Assembly (NCBI GenBank): GCA_900315775.1 | Contig: ONAJ01000001.1 | Location: 1-64,000 of the forward strand | Direction: 5' to 3' | From: an uncultured Prevotella sp. | GTDB lineage: Bacteria; Bacteroidota; Bacteroidia; Bacteroidales; Bacteroidaceae | Length of the DNA stretch: 64,000 bases | Shown: positions 8,397 to 17,810 of the stretch, piece after piece | Numbering within the stretch: the first letter of the stretch is position 1 | Layout of the letters: the number at the start of each line of letters is the position of its first letter | The notes under the pieces: generated by a model | The model's input: the letters and a program-made list of their open reading frames with translations, nothing else | What the model was told of the DNA's origin: nothing | Database searches by the model: none | Translations under genes and position numbers: made by a program

Positions 8397-10964
8397 TTAG
8401 TTTGTTAAGAATTTCATAATACCTTGCATTATAGATGCACGTTTCTGTGCTGACGTGATACACTCGAAGGGGAAGCCCATAGTAAAGCAACGGTAGTTAC
8501 CGGAACTGTAGGCTACACCTGCCGAGGTGCCATCGGAATAGGTGAGTGTAGAGAATGCTCCTTGAACAGGCAGCAGAACCTCTGGAGAAGTGGCTGCATA
8601 GTGATCTTCATTGAGTTGTGAATAGAAGTAGAACGATGTTCCCATTCCCTTGATATCAGGAACGACATTGCCTCGTTTTGTTCCTCCGTATGCCACTTTT
8701 AGAATAGAATTCAGGAACGACTGTTCGGTTGGCGCCAGCATATCGCTGCCCAGGTAGGAGCCGCTTGCCATAATACGTCCACCAGTTGAAGCGTAGCCTC
8801 TAAGGGCGTTTTGCATTGACTGTGTGAAAGTCTTGTAGAATACCAGTTGGTGTCGGTCATAACGCTCAAGACCAAGAATTAAGTCAATGGCGTGGTACTT
8901 CATGATGTCCACCGTCTTGTCTTCAACAGAGTGGCTGCAAGTACTGCAGACGTTGTACTCCTTGGATTGTGCTATTGCCTCCACGTGAGCACGTATATAA
9001 TTAAAGGTGTTACCCATAATAAACTTTCCCTGTAGTTCTGTGCCGCTATAGCCCAATCCCGTCGGTCCTTCTATTCCTATACGCGTCTTATCGAAACATA
9101 GCTGTTCTCCGCTGATACCTGCCGTCAAGCCGTAGCTCACACCTGGGTCTATGTTTATGTCAAAACCCTGTGTGCTGTCTGTTTCTACGACATAAGGAGC
9201 AGAGAGGCGGTGGAAACCGTTGACAACGAGTATTGTCTTACGTGCGCCCTGATTATGGACAATAGAAACTTCTTCTGTGGGGAAGCTTTCGCCGCCACTA
9301 TTTACTGCCGTAACACGGAAACTGTAAACGACACCAGGCTCTATCTTGATCTTACATGACGTAGAGCCAATCTTCACACCATTATCGTAGCCTCGTGATG
9401 CCACAGAGGTATATACAACGTATCCCGAAGGTTTTGCTGATGGCTCTAATGGGTCCGTTTTTGACTTCCAGCGAAGCAACGCCTGATTGTCGTCAGTAAG
9501 TTCTACGCTTATATCCGTGGGTGCTAAAGGCATCACGACATAACTTTTGCGATGACGTTTGCTTACGTCACGAAGTATTGTCTTATAGATGCTTCGAGCC
9601 ATAGTGAAACGGAAATTCGGGTCTTGTCCCATTACCATATCAGGGAAATTCTGGTGCGACATTGTTTCTATAATTGCCGACGGAACCTTTGGAAGACGTG
9701 TTTCAGAGTAGTTTCTGTCCCACATAGCACGAATATTCCAGTTGCCATAGGTTTTCGTGATGTCGTTCCTGATACCTTCAAGTAATGCGTTGGCAAAGTC
9801 GGTGGATTGCTTTCGTGAAGAGCCGTCACCGAGGGTGCCATATTTTGCATCCGTAGTACATATAGACAGTGAACCCGTTATGCTGCGATAGTCTCGTTGG
9901 AAACCAGCGTCGCTGTGTATTGCCAGCGTCAGTTCAAATGGTACACGTTTCTCGCTAATGAGCCAGTTGGTCATCATAGAACGCACATTAATGTCTTCGC
10001 TGTAGTCGTCATTACTCTGCTTATTACCATATATCTTATAAGGAGCACCTGCCCATTGAGCATAGTAACGTGCAGCTTCAAGGGCTCGGGGTAGTCCGCT
10101 TGTAGAACCTCCACGTTCTATATTTCCCATACCCGCTCCGAAACGCACAGCATCTGTTGTGACCACACCATTCGAAGAACTTTCATTGGAAAGGACCACG
10201 CAGTTGGCATCACTACAGCCCGCATCGAAATGGAACGTTCCGAGATAAACCCACGTAGAGCCACCACGCTGTTGGTTAACAACGAAATCGGTTGGCTTTC
10301 CCTGGTGCCACACGGTATAGTGGGCATCGGGAATACTTTTCTTCAATGTAATATAGCTGACATATACGGGATAATCGCCCTCCTTAGGAATATTTGGCGT
10401 GTAGCTTACATAGCTAAACTTCTTCTTTGATGTATTGATCTGTCGAGCAGTTCCTGCCATAAAAGGATTTTCGTTATCTACGTAACTGCCATAATGATAA
10501 GCAAAGCCATTGCCGCCAGCATCTTTCCAAGAGTATTTCCCGTTTATTTCGGAATAGTTAGGACCTCTGGAATTGTCATTGTCAACAATAATCTCGTTAC
10601 GCTGCCACGAACGTTCACGAGGAGTAAAGACGTTTGCTCCTGCCTGTTCAAGCATCGGAATAAGATAAGGGGTGACAATAGTCTGAGTGAACAGGTCTTC
10701 TGTAGTACAGAAAAGCAGCGGGCGCTGCCATTTCCACATACCTTTCTTCTGGTCGTAATAACGTCCATGACTTGACCATAGCGAGATATGTTTTCCTTGA
10801 AGTCCGTGATTGATGGAGTAGGGGTGTGACACGTTTTCCACCCATTGGCGGTCAGAAAATGCACCTCCTTTACTACTTTTGCTTGACCGACATGCTATTA
10901 TTGTGGTTGCTATTGCCACAACAATAATTAGTCGTAATATCCGTAATCTGTAAATAATATTCAT
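8397..10964 (-). CDS. Lipoprotein with N-acetylmuramoyl-alanine-amidase-like and Fn3 domains
   Basis: 855 residues. A lipoprotein signal ends in the lipobox IIAC (Cys about 25), so the protein is probably anchored to a membrane outside the cytoplasm. The fold recalls amidase_3: SSHGRYYD supplies a possible first zinc His, TTEDL a Glu, LAIHSDAG the second zinc His, and SAIIETMSHQNFPDM the catalytic-type Glu. A golvesin-like beta domain (WVYLGTFHFDAG) is inserted at about 190-275, and a fibronectin type III segment lies at about 480-570. A C-terminal glutamine-amidotransferase-like stretch (ILVVNGFHR onward) follows. Similar Bacteroidetes proteins are often called xanthan lyase. Peptidoglycan cleavage is inferred. 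Confidence 0.8.
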   Translation of the reverse strand: MNIIYRLRILRLIIVVAIATTIIACRSSKSSKGGAFSDRQWVENVSHPYSINHGLQGKHISLWSSHGRYYDQKKGMWKWQRPLLFCTTEDLFTQTIVTPYLIPMLEQAGANVFTPRERSWQRNEIIVDNDNSRGPNYSEINGKYSWKDAGGNGFAYHYGSYVDNENPFMAGTARQINTSKKKFSYVSYTPNIPKEGDYPVYVSYITLKKSIPDAHYTVWHQGKPTDFVVNQQRGGSTWVYLGTFHFDAGCSDANCVVLSNESSSNGVVTTDAVRFGAGMGNIERGGSTSGLPRALEAARYYAQWAGAPYKIYGNKQSNDDYSEDINVRSMMTNWLISEKRVPFELTLAIHSDAGFQRDYRSITGSLSICTTDAKYGTLGDGSSRKQSTDFANALLEGIRNDITKTYGNWNIRAMWDRNYSETRLPKVPSAIIETMSHQNFPDMVMGQDPNFRFTMARSIYKTILRDVSKRHRKSYVVMPLAPTDISVELTDDNQALLRWKSKTDPLEPSAKPSGYVVYTSVASRGYDNGVKIGSTSCKIKIEPGVVYSFRVTAVNSGGESFPTEEVSIVHNQGARKTILVVNGFHRLSAPYVVETDSTQGFDINIDPGVSYGLTAGISGEQLCFDKTRIGIEGPTGLGYSGTELQGKFIMGNTFNYIRAHVEAIAQSKEYNVCSTCSHSVEDKTVDIMKYHAIDLILGLERYDRHQLVFYKTFTQSMQNALRGYASTGGRIMASGSYLGSDMLAPTEQSFLNSILKVAYGGTKRGNVVPDIKGMGTSFYFYSQLNEDHYAATSPEVLLPVQGAFSTLTYSDGTSAGVAYSSGNYRCFTMGFPFECITSAQKRASIMQGIMKFLTN

Positions 10965-10974
10965 AATTGGTCAG

Positions 10975-11006
10975 CAAAGATAGTATAAAAACGTGGAAAA
11001 AACAAA
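10975..11006 (-). promoter_or_regulatory. Bacteroidetes promoter for the amidase-like operon
   Basis: TATCTTTG (10975-10982) and TTTG (11003-11006) on the minus strand, separated by 20 nt, match the -7 and -33 boxes. The start codon at 10964 is 10 nt downstream of the -7 box, so the 5' UTR would be very short. Confidence 0.72.
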
Positions 11007-11045
11007 AAACAACGGATATTTTTTCGATTTATGATTACTTTTTCA

Positions 11046-11053
11046 TACCTTTG
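11046..11053 (+). promoter_or_regulatory. -7 box TACCTTTG, near-leaderless start
   Basis: TACCTTTG matches TAnnTTTG. The ATG of the hydrolase follows 7 nt later, so the transcript would be leaderless or nearly so. No clear -33 TTG is seen. Confidence 0.6.
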
Positions 11054-11060
11054 TACGCTC

Positions 11061-12218
11061 ATGAAATTACGTGTTGCTTACATATTGTTGCTTTTGGCGA
11101 GTGTACTTTCGCATACACAGACGGCATTTTCGCAGAAAAGAGATGTCTATGAATTTGCGAAAGATATGCCCGTGTATGCCGACAGTCTTATTGCCGACAT
11201 GAGTTATCCGCTTGCTTGGGGGAACTCAGATATTACCGATTTTAACCTTTGGCGCGATACCGCAAGAGCAAAAGTTCTTGAGTGTATGATGACGCCTCCG
11301 CCAAGACCTGCTGAGACCACCTATAAAGTCCTTGCCGAAGAACAGCGTGACGGGTACAAGGCTTTGAAGATAGAGATTAATCTGTCGAAGTATTACAACG
11401 TCAGGGCTTATCTCCTCGTCCCAAACAAAAAAGGGGGAAATGCGGCAATAAATCTTTTACACGATCACGGAGCACACCTTTTTATAGGTAAGGAAAAAAT
11501 GATAAGACCTATTCAGGAAGACAGCATCGTCACTAAGGATTCTGAAGAATGGACAAAACTGCTGTACGACGGGCACTATTGGGGCGATGACCTTGCTAAG
11601 GAAGGCTATGTTGTTCTTTCTGCCGATGCTCCAATGTGGGGAGAGAGAGGCAGAAAAGAAGGTGTCAACAGACAGAAATACGATGTCGTAGCAGGAAATA
11701 TGATGATGTATGGGCGTTCGTTGAGTGCTTTTATGACTTACGACGATATTGCTACTACCGACTTCCTTGCATCACTTCCGTTCGTTGATTCTACGAGAAT
11801 TGGATGTGCTGGATGCTCTATGGGCGGCTACAGAGCATGGATGCTTGCAGCTCTCAGCGATAAGATAAAGGTAGGAGCTGCTGTTTGTTGGATGGTAACG
11901 TCAGATGTGCAACTTACAACACGCTATGGACGCGGTGAGAATGGCGGTTTTGCTAATTGTATTCCAGCCTTAAGACAATATCTTGACTATCCGCATATTG
12001 CTTCATTAGCATGTCCTAAACCCATGATTTTCATTAATGGTACACAGGACAAGCTCTTTCCTGTCCCGGGAGTAGAAAAAGCATTTGACATTATGAGAAA
12101 AACGTGGAAGAGTCAGAATGCAGAAGATAAGATAGAGACAATTCTTATGGAGATGCCCCACGGATGTCCTTTAGATGCCCAGAAGGCAGTTCTCACCTTC
12201 CTGAAAAATAACCTTTGA
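11061..12218 (+). CDS. Secreted alpha/beta hydrolase (dienelactone hydrolase/acetyl esterase-like)
   Basis: 385 residues from the ATG at 11061, chosen because it gives a clean signal peptide (MKLRVAYILLLLASVLSH...TAFSQ) and sits just after a -7 box; the upstream in-frame ATG at 11031 lies before that box. Catalytic triad candidates: Ser in the nucleophile elbow GCSMGGY, Asp in FINGTQDKLFP, His in MEMPHGCPL. Family members hydrolyse ester bonds, often acetyl groups on polysaccharides; the substrate is unknown. The next gene begins 11 nt after its stop. Confidence 0.85.
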   Translation: MKLRVAYILLLLASVLSHTQTAFSQKRDVYEFAKDMPVYADSLIADMSYPLAWGNSDITDFNLWRDTARAKVLECMMTPPPRPAETTYKVLAEEQRDGYKALKIEINLSKYYNVRAYLLVPNKKGGNAAINLLHDHGAHLFIGKEKMIRPIQEDSIVTKDSEEWTKLLYDGHYWGDDLAKEGYVVLSADAPMWGERGRKEGVNRQKYDVVAGNMMMYGRSLSAFMTYDDIATTDFLASLPFVDSTRIGCAGCSMGGYRAWMLAALSDKIKVGAAVCWMVTSDVQLTTRYGRGENGGFANCIPALRQYLDYPHIASLACPKPMIFINGTQDKLFPVPGVEKAFDIMRKTWKSQNAEDKIETILMEMPHGCPLDAQKAVLTFLKNNL

Positions 12219-12229
12219 CGCAAAAAGAA

Positions 12230-13813
12230 ATGATAAAAGAATACCAGATAAGAGTTCTTCCCAGACAAGCTGCAAGTGATGATGCAATAAAGTCGTATCT
12301 TGCTGACGAAGAGGGGATTGTCGCGAATACAATAACGCATGTAAGAGTGCTTAAAAGAAGTATTGATGCGCGACAGAGAACTATTTTTGTAAACCTCAAG
12401 GTTCGTCTGTACATAAACGAAGAACCTGCGGACGACGCCTACTTGCACACGGAATATAAAGATGTGAGTACCGGTAAGAGCGTCGTTGTAGTAGGGGAGG
12501 GACCTGGAGGACTTTTTGCGGCATTAAGACTCGTAGAACACGGACTCCGACCTGTTGTTATAGAGCGCGGAAAAGACATTCACCAACGCAAGAAAGACCT
12601 TGCTTTAATCACAAAAACACAACAGGTAGATAGTGAGAGCAACTATTGCTTTGGCGAAGGCGGCGCCGGAGCTTATTCCGACGGAAAGTTATACACAAGA
12701 AGTAAAAAACGCGGAAATATTGACAAAATACTCAATGTGTTCTGTCAGCATGGTGCAGACACAAATATCCTTGCCGACGCGCATCCTCACATTGGTACAG
12801 ACAAACTGCCAAGGGTCATTGAGAATATGCGCAATACCATAATAAAATGTGGTGGCGAAGTGCATTTTGAGACAAAGATGACGGAGCTGCTCATTGATAA
12901 AGACGACATTGTCAGAGGCGTCAAAGCTGTTAATCTGCGCACCTCAGCAGAAGAATGTTACGAAGGTCCCGTAATTCTTGCCACAGGACATTCCGCACGT
13001 GACATATATAAATACCTGCATAGCAGAAATATAGAAATAGAACCTAAGGGAATTGCTGTTGGAGTGCGCTTGGAGCATCCAAGTCACTTGATAGACCAGA
13101 TACAGTATCACAACAAAGAAGGTCGAGGACAGTATCTGCCAGCTGCTGAATACAGTTTTGTAACGCAGGTTGATGGACGCGGAGTATATTCGTTCTGCAT
13201 GTGTCCTGGAGGTTTCATTATTCCTGCAGCAACAGACAAAGAACAGATTGTTGTTAACGGAATGTCGCCGTCGCAACGAAATACCCGTTGGAGCAACTCC
13301 GGAATGGTTGTAGAAATACGTCCCGAGGATATTCCTGGCGATGATATCCTCCGTGTAATGAAGTATCAGGAAGATATCGAGCGCAACTGTTGGATGCAAG
13401 GAAACAGAAAACAAACGGCACCAGCACAAAGAATGGTTGATTTCGTTAATAATAAGGTAAGCTACGATTTACCTGAAACAAGCTATGCACCAGGTGTCAT
13501 AAGTAGTCCGCTGAATTTCTGGATGCCAAAAGAAATATCTCACAGACTACAACAAGGATTCAAAAAATTCGGACAGATGAGTCGCGGATTCTTAACAAAC
13601 GAAGCAACTCTAATTGCTGTAGAAACAAGAACCAGTAGTCCTGTAAGAATTGTTCGCGACAAAGAAACTCTACAACATGTCCGACTAAAAGGACTATTCC
13701 CGTGTGGCGAAGGCGCCGGATATGCAGGAGGAATTGTCTCTGCAGGAGTCGATGGAGAACGCTGTGCAGACCAAGTATACAATTATCTTTCTAATCGGCA
13801 TTATGATAAATAA
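12230..13813 (+). CDS. FAD-dependent dehydrogenase, COG2509-like
   Basis: 527 residues from the ATG at 12230; an upstream TTG at 12215 overlaps the previous stop. An N-terminal region of about 80 residues precedes the dinucleotide-binding motif GEGPGG (89-94) followed by VVIERG. Further family blocks: CFGEGGAGAYSDGKLYTR, ILATGHSARD, GIAVGVRLEHP and FPCGEGAGYAGGIVSAGVDG at the end. Members are soluble flavoproteins of unknown substrate. It overlaps uvrA by 11 nt. Confidence 0.88.
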   Translation: MIKEYQIRVLPRQAASDDAIKSYLADEEGIVANTITHVRVLKRSIDARQRTIFVNLKVRLYINEEPADDAYLHTEYKDVSTGKSVVVVGEGPGGLFAALRLVEHGLRPVVIERGKDIHQRKKDLALITKTQQVDSESNYCFGEGGAGAYSDGKLYTRSKKRGNIDKILNVFCQHGADTNILADAHPHIGTDKLPRVIENMRNTIIKCGGEVHFETKMTELLIDKDDIVRGVKAVNLRTSAEECYEGPVILATGHSARDIYKYLHSRNIEIEPKGIAVGVRLEHPSHLIDQIQYHNKEGRGQYLPAAEYSFVTQVDGRGVYSFCMCPGGFIIPAATDKEQIVVNGMSPSQRNTRWSNSGMVVEIRPEDIPGDDILRVMKYQEDIERNCWMQGNRKQTAPAQRMVDFVNNKVSYDLPETSYAPGVISSPLNFWMPKEISHRLQQGFKKFGQMSRGFLTNEATLIAVETRTSSPVRIVRDKETLQHVRLKGLFPCGEGAGYAGGIVSAGVDGERCADQVYNYLSNRHYDK

Positions 13814-16610
13814 AAGAAATACAATAGATATAAAGAATGTAAGGGTTAACAACCTCAAAGGTGTTAGTCTCTCCCTCCCACGTAATAAGTTTATCGTTAT
13901 TACGGGAGTCAGCGGCTCAGGAAAATCTTCTCTCGCATTTGACACGTTATATGCCGAAGGTCAGCGTCGTTATGTGGAATCACTTTCTGCTTACGCTCGT
14001 CAGTTTCTTGGTCGCATGAACAAACCAGAATGTGATTACATCAAGGGTCTTCCTCCAGCTGTCGCCATTGAACAACGAGTTATTTCTCGCAATCCTCGCA
14101 GTACTGTCGGGACAAGCACGGAAATTTACGAGTATTTGCGACTTTTGTTTGCACGAATAGGAAAAACATATTCGCCAATAAGCGGTCAGGAAGTCAAGAA
14201 ACATTCTACTAATGATATTCTGGAGTGTGTACGACAATACTCTTTGGGCACCCGTTTTGTGCTTCTTTCTCCTATTCACCTACCCGATGGTCGTAGCCTG
14301 AAAAAGCAGCTTGAAACGTATCTTCAGGAGGGCTATGTAAGGATATTCCTCGACAATGACTACATAAGGATTGAGGACTTCCTGAACGATTATGATAAAT
14401 ACAAAGAAGTAAAACCTGAGAATATCTGGCTCCTTATAGACAGGATGTCCTTAGACGAGAACAAAGACTCTGTTTCCCGACTGTTAGATTCTGCAGAAAC
14501 AGCCTTGTATGAAGGTCACGGAGCGTGTCGTATAGTTATTCTTCCGAGTAATATAACCTACGATTTCTCTACCCGTTTCGAGGCTGACGGCATAACTTTT
14601 GAGGAGCCTACAGACAACCTGTTCTCGTTTAATTCCCCTATTGGTGCCTGCCCTACTTGTGAGGGTTTTGGAAGTATTATCGGCATCGACGAGAAACTTG
14701 TCATTCCTAACACCACACTTAGTGTTTATGACGGTTGTGTACAATGTTGGCACGGTGAGAAAATGAAGATGTGGCAGGACGAATTTATACGACGTGCCGC
14801 AAAGGACGATTTTCCTATTTTTACACCATATTACGAACTTTCACGACAGCATAAAGACTGGTTGTGGCACGGATTGCCATCAGATACCACTAATAAATAC
14901 GAGCGAGTATCAATAGATGCATTCTTCGATATGGTGCGCGAGAATCAGTACAAGATTCAATACCGCGTAATGTTGAGTCGTTATCGTGGAAAGACGGTAT
15001 GTCCCACCTGCCACGGAACCCGTTTGAAGCCCGAAGCAGAATACGTGAAAATTGGCGGTATGAGCATCACTAATCTTGTAGAAATGCCTATCGGGAAGTT
15101 AAAAACATGGTTTGAAAATTTAGAACTATCAGAACAGGAAAAAGAAATATCAAAGCGTCTGTTGAGCGAAATTAACAGCCGACTGCAATTCCTTATAGAT
15201 GTTGGACTTAGCTATCTTACGTTAAATCGTAGGTCTAATACGCTTAGCGGTGGTGAAAGTCAGCGAATAAATCTTACAACTTCTCTTGGAAGTTCACTTG
15301 TAGGTTCGCTCTATATCCTTGACGAGCCAAGTATCGGTCTGCATTCCAGAGACACAGAACGGTTGATACATGTTCTGCACGAGCTCAGAGATCTCGGAAA
15401 TACTGTCGTTGTTGTTGAGCACGACGAGGACATTATGCGTGCCGCCGACTACATTGTTGACATTGGTCCTGATGCCGGAGCACACGGTGGAGAGATAGTA
15501 TTTACGGGAGAATTAAAGGATATTGACAAGAAGAAGAGCAATAACAGTTATACGGTAAAATACCTTAAACACGAAGAAAACATCCCGGTGCCAGCACACC
15601 GTCGTCCTTGGAATATGTCAATACTTCTGAAGGGCGCCAGAATGAATAATCTTCGAGGTATCGACGTGAAGTTCCCGTTGAACGTCATTACCGCTGTCAC
15701 TGGCGTGTCAGGCTCCGGAAAGTCCTCGCTGGTAAAGGGTATCCTCTACCCTGCCCTAAAGCGCCATCTTGACGAGGTTGCGGAGCTCCCTGGGGAATAT
15801 CTTGCCCTTGAAGGCGACTGGAAACAGATACGTCATGTTGAAATGATTGACCAGAACCCCATTGGTAAGAGTACTCGTTCTAATCCGGCAACCTATGTGA
15901 AGGCGTATGACGCTATAAGACAGCTCTTTGCCGACCAGCCCCTTTCCAAGCAGATGGGCTTTACGGCTCAGTATTTCTCGTTCAATGCTGACGGTGGGCG
16001 TTGTGAAGAGTGTAACGGCGCAGGAGTCATCAATGTGGAGATGCAGTTCATGGCCGACCTTGTATTAGAGTGTGAGTCGTGTCACGGAAAGCGTTTCAAG
16101 CGTGACGTCCTTGAGGTGAGATTTGCCGGAAAGAATATTTACGATGTCCTCGAGATGACTGTTTCCGAAGCAATAGAGTTCTTCAGCAAGAATAAGCAGA
16201 AAGTCGTTGCAGACCGTTTGAAACCCCTTGAGGATGTGGGACTTGGCTATATCAAGTTAGGTCAGAGCTCCTCTACCCTATCAGGAGGTGAAAATCAACG
16301 TGTTAAACTGGCATATTTCATAGGTCGCGAGCAGCAGGAACCTACACTATTTATCTTTGATGAGCCCACCACGGGACTTCATTTCCACGACATCCAGAAG
16401 CTCTTGAAATCGTTTAACGCCCTGATAGACAGAGGACATACCATCGTTGTCATAGAGCATAATATGGAAATAATAAAATGTGCCGACCACGTCATAGACC
16501 TTGGTCCGGACGGAGGCGACAAAGGCGGCAACCTTGTCATTGCCGGCACCCCCGAGGAAGTGGCAGCCTGCGAGAAGAGCATTACAGGAAAGTATCTTAA
16601 AATATATTAA
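13803..16610 (+). CDS. uvrA: UvrA, excinuclease ABC subunit A
   Basis: 935 residues from the ATG at 13803 (MINKRNTIDIKNVRVNNLKG); a longer frame from 13704 would run inside the upstream gene. UvrA recognises damaged DNA and loads UvrB in nucleotide excision repair. Two ABC ATPase modules are visible: Walker A GVSGSGKSS (about 34 and 640), signature LSGGESQR and LSGGENQR, Walker B ILDEPS and IFDEPT. Zinc-site cysteines appear in CPTCEG, CPTCHG and CEECNG...CESCHG. YAEGQRRYVESLSAYARQF is the canonical UvrA block, so this is the main UvrA rather than a divergent paralogue. Confidence 0.96.
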   Translation: MINKRNTIDIKNVRVNNLKGVSLSLPRNKFIVITGVSGSGKSSLAFDTLYAEGQRRYVESLSAYARQFLGRMNKPECDYIKGLPPAVAIEQRVISRNPRSTVGTSTEIYEYLRLLFARIGKTYSPISGQEVKKHSTNDILECVRQYSLGTRFVLLSPIHLPDGRSLKKQLETYLQEGYVRIFLDNDYIRIEDFLNDYDKYKEVKPENIWLLIDRMSLDENKDSVSRLLDSAETALYEGHGACRIVILPSNITYDFSTRFEADGITFEEPTDNLFSFNSPIGACPTCEGFGSIIGIDEKLVIPNTTLSVYDGCVQCWHGEKMKMWQDEFIRRAAKDDFPIFTPYYELSRQHKDWLWHGLPSDTTNKYERVSIDAFFDMVRENQYKIQYRVMLSRYRGKTVCPTCHGTRLKPEAEYVKIGGMSITNLVEMPIGKLKTWFENLELSEQEKEISKRLLSEINSRLQFLIDVGLSYLTLNRRSNTLSGGESQRINLTTSLGSSLVGSLYILDEPSIGLHSRDTERLIHVLHELRDLGNTVVVVEHDEDIMRAADYIVDIGPDAGAHGGEIVFTGELKDIDKKKSNNSYTVKYLKHEENIPVPAHRRPWNMSILLKGARMNNLRGIDVKFPLNVITAVTGVSGSGKSSLVKGILYPALKRHLDEVAELPGEYLALEGDWKQIRHVEMIDQNPIGKSTRSNPATYVKAYDAIRQLFADQPLSKQMGFTAQYFSFNADGGRCEECNGAGVINVEMQFMADLVLECESCHGKRFKRDVLEVRFAGKNIYDVLEMTVSEAIEFFSKNKQKVVADRLKPLEDVGLGYIKLGQSSSTLSGGENQRVKLAYFIGREQQEPTLFIFDEPTTGLHFHDIQKLLKSFNALIDRGHTIVVIEHNMEIIKCADHVIDLGPDGGDKGGNLVIAGTPEEVAACEKSITGKYLKIY

Positions 16611-16648
16611 TTCTTTCCCTATCGCTCCCTTCTCTCATTAAAAATTAC

Positions 16649-16656
16649 TACTTTTG
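16649..16656 (+). promoter_or_regulatory. -7 box TACTTTTG upstream of the tRNA pair
   Basis: TACTTTTG matches TAnnTTTG, 21 nt before tRNA-Thr. A -33 box is not clear. It probably drives both tRNAs. Confidence 0.55.
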
Positions 16657-16677
16657 CATTCGCTTACAAGAAGCAAT

Positions 16678-16753
<76 letters not shown>

Positions 16754-16770
16754 AAACATATCAACCCTTT

Positions 16771-16843
16771 GCGACAATAGCTCAGTTGGTAGAGCATCGG
16801 CTTCCCAAGCCGAGGGTCGCGGGTTCGAGTCCCGTTTGTCGCT
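16771..16843 (+). tRNA. tRNA-Gly (CCC)
   Basis: Cloverleaf: acceptor GCGACAA/TTGTCGC, D arm GCTC/GAGC, anticodon stem TCGGC/GCCGA with loop TTCCCAA (anticodon CCC, reads GGG), T arm GCGGG/CCCGT with one G-T pair. No CCA is encoded. It lies 17 nt after tRNA-Thr. Confidence 0.96.
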
Positions 16844-16870
16844 CAGCGGTAATTGTGGTTCTTTGACAAA

Positions 16871-17064
16871 CGGGGGTCGTGACGGTTCGATTGGGATACT
16901 CATCAAATAATACTGAAAACCGAGAAGACATCTCTTGCTAATGGCGGGCCATATAAAGCACTTCGGTGCCTAAGCTGTAAAGCCGGTGGATTACAAAGGC
17001 GGAGAGCTCTCAAATCTTACATGCTCGGAGTTTCATCACATCATCGTGCGACCCCTTTCTTTTT
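16871..17064 (+). ncRNA. Candidate structured RNA (6S-like rod or ribE leader)
   Basis: This 194-nt gap between tRNA-Gly and ribE has no ORF worth keeping but folds back on itself. GGGGTCG (16873-16879) pairs with CGACCCC (17049-17055). Inside, GAT (16895) pairs with ATC (17035), and CCGAGAAGA (16920-16928) pairs with CTCGG (17024) and TCTT (17015) around a bulge. A GCAC-TTCG-GTGC tetraloop hairpin lies at 16958-16969. A U-rich tract TTTCTTTTT (17056-17064) follows the closing stem. A degraded -7 box (GTTCTTTG) precedes the 5' end. The rod with a large internal loop recalls 6S RNA, but no conserved sequence was recognised; a cis leader of ribE is the alternative. It does not match the FMN riboswitch or tmRNA. 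Confidence 0.42.
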
Positions 17065-17077
17065 AAACTAATTACTT

Positions 17078-17680
17078 ATGTTTTCCGGAATCATTGAAGA
17101 ATTTGCAACAGTAGTTGCTATAAAGCACGACAAGGACAATATAGACTTCACGTTGAAATGTTCTTTCGTTGACGAGTTGGGCATTGACCAGAGTGTTGCC
17201 CATAATGGTGTTTGTCTTACCGTTGTCGAAATAAAGGACGGCACTTATACCGTTACCGCTATGCGTGAGACTCTCGACAGGAGTAATCTTGGACTGTTAA
17301 AGGTTGGCGATAAAGTCAACGTAGAACGTTCTATGGTTATGAATGGACGTCTTGACGGACACATCGTCCAGGGTCATGTGGATATGACGGCAGAGTGTGT
17401 TGCTATGGAAGATGCCGACGGCAGCACCTATTTCACCTTCCGCTATCCCTATGACAAGGAGATGGCTCGCAGAGGATATTTTACCGTCGATAAGGGTTCG
17501 GTAACAGTCAACGGCGTTTCGCTCACCGTTTGCAATCCCACCGAAGACACTTTTCAGGTAGCTATTATCCCTTACACCTTCGAACACACCAATTTCTGCG
17601 ACATTCGCATCGGTTCGCGTGTGAACTTGGAATTTGACATTTTGGGCAAGTATATTGCTCGTTTACAGTCACTACAATAA
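17078..17680 (+). CDS. ribE: Riboflavin synthase, alpha chain
   Basis: 200 residues, the normal length. It dismutates two 6,7-dimethyl-8-ribityllumazine molecules to riboflavin. The start MFSGIIEE is canonical, and two lumazine-binding repeats are visible: the first with AHNGVCLTVV and MNGRLDGHIVQGHVD, the second with GSVTVNGVSLTVCNP and IPYTFEHTNF. It stands alone between the candidate RNA and galM and is followed by a weak hairpin. Confidence 0.96.
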   Translation: MFSGIIEEFATVVAIKHDKDNIDFTLKCSFVDELGIDQSVAHNGVCLTVVEIKDGTYTVTAMRETLDRSNLGLLKVGDKVNVERSMVMNGRLDGHIVQGHVDMTAECVAMEDADGSTYFTFRYPYDKEMARRGYFTVDKGSVTVNGVSLTVCNPTEDTFQVAIIPYTFEHTNFCDIRIGSRVNLEFDILGKYIARLQSLQ

Positions 17681-17698
17681 AGATATTGACGGTTGTTT

Positions 17699-17715
17699 AA
17701 AGGTTTTTAACCTTT
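17699..17715 (+). terminator. Weak hairpin after ribE
   Basis: AAAGGTT-TTT-AACCTTT, a 7-bp stem 19 nt after the ribE stop, followed further on by a T-rich stretch (17724-17733). It is short and AT-rich. Confidence 0.4.
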
Positions 17716-17741
17716 TGCAATCGTCTTTTTTCTTGTTAACG

Positions 17742-17773
17742 TTTGCGTGTCTCAGAAATATTTTGTTATTTTG
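17742..17773 (+). promoter_or_regulatory. Bacteroidetes promoter for galM-galK
   Basis: TTTG (17742-17745), 20 nt, then TTATTTTG (17766-17773), one mismatch from TAnnTTTG. The galM ATG follows at 17811. Confidence 0.62.
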
Positions 17774-17810
17774 CAAACGAAGTTTTCATTATTAACAAAA
17801 CCATTTATCT

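Noticed and set aside
13704-13802. Longer UvrA start
   Set aside because: It lies wholly within the upstream gene, and the canonical UvrA start is at 13803.
16871-17064. tmRNA
   Set aside because: The GGGG start and closing stem are suggestive, but no tRNA-like T arm and no Ala-rich tag ORF were found.
16844-17077. FMN riboswitch before ribE
   Set aside because: The conserved FMN elements (GGGGCAGGGTGAAAT and CCGAC blocks) are missing.
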